Source: a virus. From it: DNA of 64,000 bases. Below, piece by piece: positions 60,591 through 64,000 of this stretch; the stretch's first letter is position 1; every line of letters begins with the position of its first letter. The notes under the pieces were generated by a model, which was given only the letters and a program-made list of their open reading frames with translations, had not been told where the DNA came from and ran no database searches. The DNA lies in the IMG/VR virus record IMGVR_UViG_3300034284_002720, positions 21,371-85,370 of that record, one strand, 5' to 3'. The position numbers and the translations under genes are program-made.

Positions 60591-61984
60591 CCCTTCTTGT
60601 GAAGCACCGCGTAGTTGTAGATAGATCTTATTTCGCCCTCGTCCAGAGAACTGTCTTCCAAGGTGCTGAAATTAAAAATGTGCTTGTTGACTACGATGTT
60701 TCTGTTGATGAAGTTCCAGATCATCTTATCTGCGGAGTGGTCTAGGCCAAAATCCACCATTAACTTCATGCCGAAATCATAGGCCAGATGCGGCATCGTC
60801 CTCACATGCTCTTTCAAAAAGCCATCGAAACACCTCATTAGAGCCTGGAAGTTGGAGTCTCCAGTTGCGTAAAGTGCGACCCCGTTGAGGTGGTTGAAGT
60901 TTGCGGTGTTGGCCTTTGTGTATACAACCCCGTCGTAAGTAGAGCCAGACACGAGAAATCCGTTTGAATCCCTCGTGTAACGGCGAAGAGACCCAAGCCA
61001 GCCCTTTCCAAAATGGCAGTCGGTCTCGACCAGCAAGGAGGTGTTGTACCTCCTCAAAAATTCCATAGACCTTAAGAACATTATGTTAGGTCCGGCCTTG
61101 AGCCCGTAGTCCGGAACGGAATTCCTCTGCAAGAACTCATCCTCCAAGCCGGGTCTAACATAAATGTCCTGCTCGGCCGTCAAGTTCAACGAGATCACAA
61201 CGACGCTCTTGAACAAATTCTTCAACGCCCCCACATCAGGCTTGAAATTGTCATTGTTCACGACTATCACGAAGTCGATGTCCCTCGCCGACTCCTTGTT
61301 CGTGCTTGCTAGAATTCTGCCCGCGAAGGTTTCGTAGCCGTCCTTCTCGCTCGAAGTCATGTTCAAACAGACACACTCCAGCCTGTTCTGCCTGATCTCC
61401 TTTTTAATCTCCGGACATACCGAGTTAACGATCTTTTTCAAATTGTCGTTGACCTCCATGCTGAGTATCTTTTCGGGAGGCAAGTTCTCTTTTGACCCGA
61501 AGAACCAGTCCGAACCATGCAGCAAGTAGTGGTGATATGCCCTTTGTCTGTCGGATATGTTGTTCTCCCTAGCCCAAGGAGTGTTGTAGTACCTTTCTAG
61601 CAAGTTCGGGTTGCTGTCCAGATACAGCACATGATCAAAGTCGTCCTCGGGATCCAACAACCATGCCAACTTGTGAATCAAGTTCTTCTTGAACTCATCG
61701 GGATTAACCCCTATTGGCCCTTTGTGGTTGTACATCTTGAATCTTTTGGACTGGATGAAGCCCAAGTTCGTGTCGTTCAAGACCACGAATACCGTCGTGT
61801 TGGCGCCATTCAGTATCCTTTCAGCCAAGTTCCCGTCAAAATCCTTGTCCAAGCAGTCGTAAACCACCACCTTTTTTTCTCCCCCCGTGAGCTCGTCGCC
61901 GAATTCGGGGGAAAGACGGCTGTACGAAAAGTATTCCGCGACAGTGGCCTCCAAAACATAACTTGGTTCAAGCAGATAGATCAT
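60587..61984 (-). CDS. large glycosyltransferase-like protein
   Basis: 465 aa. Alpha/beta N-terminus (KKVVVYDCLDKDFDGN), then YLDSNPNL ... ISDRQRAYHHYLLHG (about 125-160; same module as the protein at 55814-56320), and a C-terminal GT-A part with DIDFVIVVNNDNF (NND in the DxD place) and SLLVETDCHFGKGWLGSLRRY (ETD). The last 100 residues are unassigned. Likely capsule/LPS- or virion-directed glycosylation. Confidence 0.6.
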   Translation of the reverse strand: MIYLLEPSYVLEATVAEYFSYSRLSPEFGDELTGGEKKVVVYDCLDKDFDGNLAERILNGANTTVFVVLNDTNLGFIQSKRFKMYNHKGPIGVNPDEFKKNLIHKLAWLLDPEDDFDHVLYLDSNPNLLERYYNTPWARENNISDRQRAYHHYLLHGSDWFFGSKENLPPEKILSMEVNDNLKKIVNSVCPEIKKEIRQNRLECVCLNMTSSEKDGYETFAGRILASTNKESARDIDFVIVVNNDNFKPDVGALKNLFKSVVVISLNLTAEQDIYVRPGLEDEFLQRNSVPDYGLKAGPNIMFLRSMEFLRRYNTSLLVETDCHFGKGWLGSLRRYTRDSNGFLVSGSTYDGVVYTKANTANFNHLNGVALYATGDSNFQALMRCFDGFLKEHVRTMPHLAYDFGMKLMVDFGLDHSADKMIWNFINRNIVVNKHIFNFSTLEDSSLDEGEIRSIYNYAVLHKKG

Positions 61985-62063
61985 TCTTCAGTAATATAGG
62001 TCGCAATCATCCATAATCTTCCCCAAAACCCCTAGATAAAACCAAAACAACCAAGGTGGAAAA

Positions 62064-62351
62064 ATGAAGAACCTTTATGCCATATTGCTGTTAGTGTCTC
62101 TCGTGTGCAACGCATACTTGCTTTCAAGGGACGCAGAGCCTAGGCCGACAAGAGCACACCGTGTAATAGTAAAAGAACACAAGGAAGGAGGGGGTGACAT
62201 TAGGAAGACGGCCGTTTCCGAGGACACGACCATGTTCGTAGTGGACTTCATATCCAGAATCAACGAATGCGACACCTTTCTATGGGATGTCACGGAAAAC
62301 AAGAGGGAGATAAGGTACACCATTTGGTTCGCCAAGGAAGAAAACCAATAG
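62064..62351 (+). CDS. exported small protein
   Basis: 95 aa. AAGGTGG 6 nt before the ATG; N-terminal hydrophobic segment ([17 protein letters not shown]) ending near C15, so it could be a signal peptide or a lipoprotein-like anchor (no strict lipobox). The C-terminal 40 residues are beta-rich ([20 protein letters not shown]). No family. It directly precedes the truncated gene and rfbA. Confidence 0.6.
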   Translation: MKNLYAILLLVSLVCNAYLLSRDAEPRPTRAHRVIVKEHKEGGGDIRKTAVSEDTTMFVVDFISRINECDTFLWDVTENKREIRYTIWFAKEENQ

Positions 62352-62358
62352 GAGCAAC

Positions 62359-62406
62359 ATGCCGGCCAAGTCAAAATCACAACAAAGGCTCTTCGGTGCA
62401 TCGTAA
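62359..62406 (+). pseudogene. 5' fragment of a DUF3008-type phage protein
   Basis: Reads [13 protein letters not shown] then two codons and a stop. This N-terminus is the start of a small basic protein widespread in tailed phages (DUF3008-type, 'MPAKSK.QQRLFG.V.A...'), normally about 60-90 residues. After the G codon the sequence changes abruptly to the high-G+C rfbA segment, and no remaining part is visible in the window. So the gene has been cut by acquisition of the segment, or there is an assembly join here. Confidence 0.6.
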
Positions 62407-63277
62407 AGGTATCGTCCTGGCCGGAGGTTCCGGTACCCGGCTCCATCCCGTGACCCTCGGCGTCTCCAAGCAGATGCTGCCGGTCTACGACAAGCCGATG
62501 GTCTACTATCCGTTGAGCGCCCTAATGCTCGCTGGCATCCGCGACGTGCTCGTCATCTCGACGCCCCAAGATACGCCGCGATTCCGCGACTTGCTCGGCG
62601 ACGGTTCGGGCTGGGGCATGCGGATTGACTACGCCGTGCAGCCGCGGCCGGAGGGGCTCGCACAAGCGTTCGTCGTCGGCGCCGATTTCGTCCGCGGATG
62701 CCCTTCGGCACTTGTTCTAGGCGACAACATCTTCTATGGAAACGGCCTTGCCCAGCGGCTACGGTCGGCCGCCAAGCATCCGGCCGGAGCCACAGTTTTT
62801 GCCTATCCCGTGTCCGATCCGCAGCGGTACGGCGTCGTGGAGTTCGACGCTTCCGGCCGTGCCAAGTCGCTGGAGGAGAAGCCTCGACGGCCGCGAAGCC
62901 GCTATGCGGTGACGGGCCTCTACTTTTACGACGAGCAGGTGGTCGACATCGCCGCCGGCATCCGCCCCTCGGCCCGCGGCGAACTCGAGATCACCGATAT
63001 CAACCGGGCCTATCTCGAGCGGGGCGGCCTGCGGGTGGAGATCCTCGGCCGCGGCGACGCTTGGCTCGACACCGGCACCCACGACAGCCTGCTCGAGGCC
63101 GGGCAGTTCATCCAGTCTCTCGAGAAGCGGCAGGGCCTGAAGATCTGCTGCCCCGAGGAGATCGCCTGGCGCAACGGCTGGATCGAAGACAGGCAACTCG
63201 AGGCCCTGGCGACGGCGCTTGACAATAGCGGCTACGGCAAGTATCTCCTCGGCATCATGAAGGAGAGCGTCTACTGA
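62396..63277 (+). CDS. rfbA: glucose-1-phosphate thymidylyltransferase, high-G+C
   Basis: 293 aa from a GTG at 62396 (AAAGG 7 nt upstream, in the phage part), typical RfbA length. [44 protein letters not shown] and [12 protein letters not shown] are the RfbA signatures. It makes dTDP-glucose from glucose-1-P and dTTP, the first step of dTDP-rhamnose synthesis. It is visibly richer in G+C (about two thirds by eye) than the flanks and has no normal ATG start: the frame begins at codon 1-3 of a standard RfbA. Looks like recent acquisition or a chimeric join. It suits the nearby sugar genes. Confidence 0.85.
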   Translation: MHRKGIVLAGGSGTRLHPVTLGVSKQMLPVYDKPMVYYPLSALMLAGIRDVLVISTPQDTPRFRDLLGDGSGWGMRIDYAVQPRPEGLAQAFVVGADFVRGCPSALVLGDNIFYGNGLAQRLRSAAKHPAGATVFAYPVSDPQRYGVVEFDASGRAKSLEEKPRRPRSRYAVTGLYFYDEQVVDIAAGIRPSARGELEITDINRAYLERGGLRVEILGRGDAWLDTGTHDSLLEAGQFIQSLEKRQGLKICCPEEIAWRNGWIEDRQLEALATALDNSGYGKYLLGIMKESVY

Positions 63278-63289
63278 TGGCCCCTTGAA

Positions 63290-63595
63290 TCATTCCTTTT
63301 CCTTCCAAGAAATGGGCTTGGAGTCCTTCTTTCTCCTCTTGCCCACGCTGTTGCATGCCGAAAGTGTCGGCCGGCACGCGGGATACTTCCTGTCCGTGCC
63401 CCGGCCTGCCTTCTCCCGGCCGCATGGAACTATCTTGCCCTTCCTGCTCGCCTTGCAGTCCACCCATCCCTTGCCGTTGTTCCTGTCGAACCAGCCTCTA
63501 AGACCACGCTCCTTTTCTAAATCAAACGTTCCCTCGTTCAACCAATCCTTGAAACTCGAACCGGGCATAGGATTTTTTAAATCTGCGTTCTTCAT
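63290..63595 (-). CDS. DUF5872-like small protein with internal F-x-x-W-L motif
   Basis: 101 aa from ATG 63595. The domain GWVDCKASRKGKIVPCGR ... YPACRPTLSAC (four Cys) resembles DUF5872, found in phages and large viruses, function unknown. Preceding it is PGSSFKDWLNEG (about 12-23), the same F-x-x-W-L-x-E pattern seen at the N-terminus of other proteins, here 14 residues in. Basic Lys/Arg tail. Two nt separate it from the next minus-strand gene upstream. Confidence 0.7.
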   Translation of the reverse strand: MKNADLKNPMPGSSFKDWLNEGTFDLEKERGLRGWFDRNNGKGWVDCKASRKGKIVPCGREKAGRGTDRKYPACRPTLSACNSVGKRRKKDSKPISWKEKE

Positions 63596-63597
63596 GT

Positions 63598-63762
63598 TCA
63601 CTTCTTTTTCGACTTGTTTCCCCAATTTTTCGCTCCGACCTTGCGGCACCTGACCAACGCCCCGGAGGCGTAGGCCGACGGCCATTTCTGGTACCTTCTC
63701 TTCACCTTGTGATAGCAAGCATCCCGCGATTCCCTTAATTCCACCCACTCCGAAAATCTCAT
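63598..63762 (-). CDS. small basic protein with CTS-like N-terminus
   Basis: 54 aa. MRFSEWVELRESRDACYHKV starts with the shared motif (V-E-L-R-E). It then reads KRRYQKWPSAYASGALVRCRKVG, a K-W-P-S-A-Y-A-S-G pattern I recall from marine tailed-phage proteins, and ends with a Lys run. Start is the ATG at 63762; no strong ribosome site is visible. It is coupled to the downstream DUF5872-like gene. Probably a packaged DNA-associated protein (inference). Confidence 0.65.
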   Translation of the reverse strand: MRFSEWVELRESRDACYHKVKRRYQKWPSAYASGALVRCRKVGAKNWGNKSKKK

Positions 63763-63896
63763 GCACTATCTATGGACCCGCCGAGCAAAATCCCCGCCGC
63801 CGGCCCGCGCAAAAACTACTTGGCGTGCCCGCCGTACGCGGCCGCCACTTTTATTCCATATTGACCAGATGCAACCATGCGTGTTAAAAGAAAAGC

Positions 63897-64000
63897 ATGG
63901 AAGACAAATGCCTGTCGATGCGCATGGACCACAGGTCCGAAGAGGACTTCAAAGAGGACGTGTCCCAGTTCACCGAGAAGGAATTCTATTGGGGAATGTC
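63897..64000 (+). CDS. partial unknown protein
   Basis: Only 34 codons are inside the window (MEDKCLSMRMDHRSEEDF ...). Acidic and helical. Weak AAAAGAAA site before the ATG. An overlapping frame from 63877 is also open but very basic and less likely. Between 63763 and 63896 I see no gene; the region is G+C-rich at its left part and carries no recognised element. Confidence 0.45.
   Translation, partial: MEDKCLSMRMDHRSEEDFKEDVSQFTEKEFYWGM

Noticed and set aside
1-64000. CRISPR arrays, rRNA genes and tRNA genes
   Set aside because: None was recognised. The only tandem repeat is the coding 39-bp array, and no cloverleaf was found in the short intergenic gaps.

Overview
The window looks like part of a large tailed bacteriophage with a contractile tail, a T4-like or 'jumbo' myovirus. 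Evidence: a long minus-strand tail and baseplate cluster, densely packed genes with ATGA/GTGA/TTGA stop-start overlaps, no gene-free stretch over about 200 bases, a phage-style mix of enzymes, and A/T-rich TATATA boxes near gene starts that resemble T4-type late promoters. Several products have Sec signal peptides, which suggests a diderm host. The host phylum cannot be fixed from the sequence.

Layout. 1-28,246 (minus strand) is the tail module, read from high to low coordinates: three unknown morphogenesis genes, a 2,081-aa tape measure, a tube/hub adaptor, a gp53/LysM-like protein, the hub (gpD/gp27), spike (gp5/gpV), gp25, gp6/gpJ and a gpI-like wedge/fibre protein. Small fibre-associated genes, a SET-domain protein and three tandem PKD-domain fibre paralogues follow; the last paralogue runs off the left edge in a 13-residue repeat. 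One plus-strand nucleoside deoxyribosyltransferase-like gene interrupts the block. 28,294-39,250 is mixed: a coiled-coil membrane protein, a CCA-adding-type nucleotidyltransferase, a TnpB element (33,216-34,462), a patatin-like lipase, a second SET protein and a BCS1-like AAA ATPase. 39,300-50,400 carries accessory and conflict genes: an ArdC-like antirestriction metalloprotein, another HExxH protein, a secreted caspase-like protease, a PD-(D/E)XK endonuclease with a cytosine-5 methyltransferase, a metallothionein-like peptide, a DUF3445-like protein and a gp88-like protein. 50,441-53,181 has a sigma-like regulator followed by four exported or membrane proteins (thioredoxin-like, CAP, two-helix membrane protein, M14 carboxypeptidase), a plausible envelope/lysis cassette. 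53,174-61,984 is dominated by glycosyltransferases with SGNH and WcbI-like proteins. A G+C-rich rfbA gene at 62,396-63,277 sits in a truncated phage gene, and two small basic Cys-containing genes plus a partial gene end the window.

The most striking pattern is a short shared N-terminus (Met, aromatic residues at about 3-4 and 6-7, then hydrophobic-x-Glu at about 9-12) on about a dozen otherwise unrelated proteins. It resembles the capsid-targeting sequence of the T4 internal proteins, which the prohead protease removes. The carriers include the ArdC-like protein, the nucleotidyltransferase, the gp88-like protein and a zinc-ribbon/OB-fold protein. I infer that this phage may load a set of enzymes into its head and deliver them with the DNA.

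Two promoter classes are visible: sigma70-like TTGACA-N17-TAnnAT boxes before some plus-strand genes, and repeated TATATA boxes near many other genes. All functional calls come from reading motifs; no database search was run.
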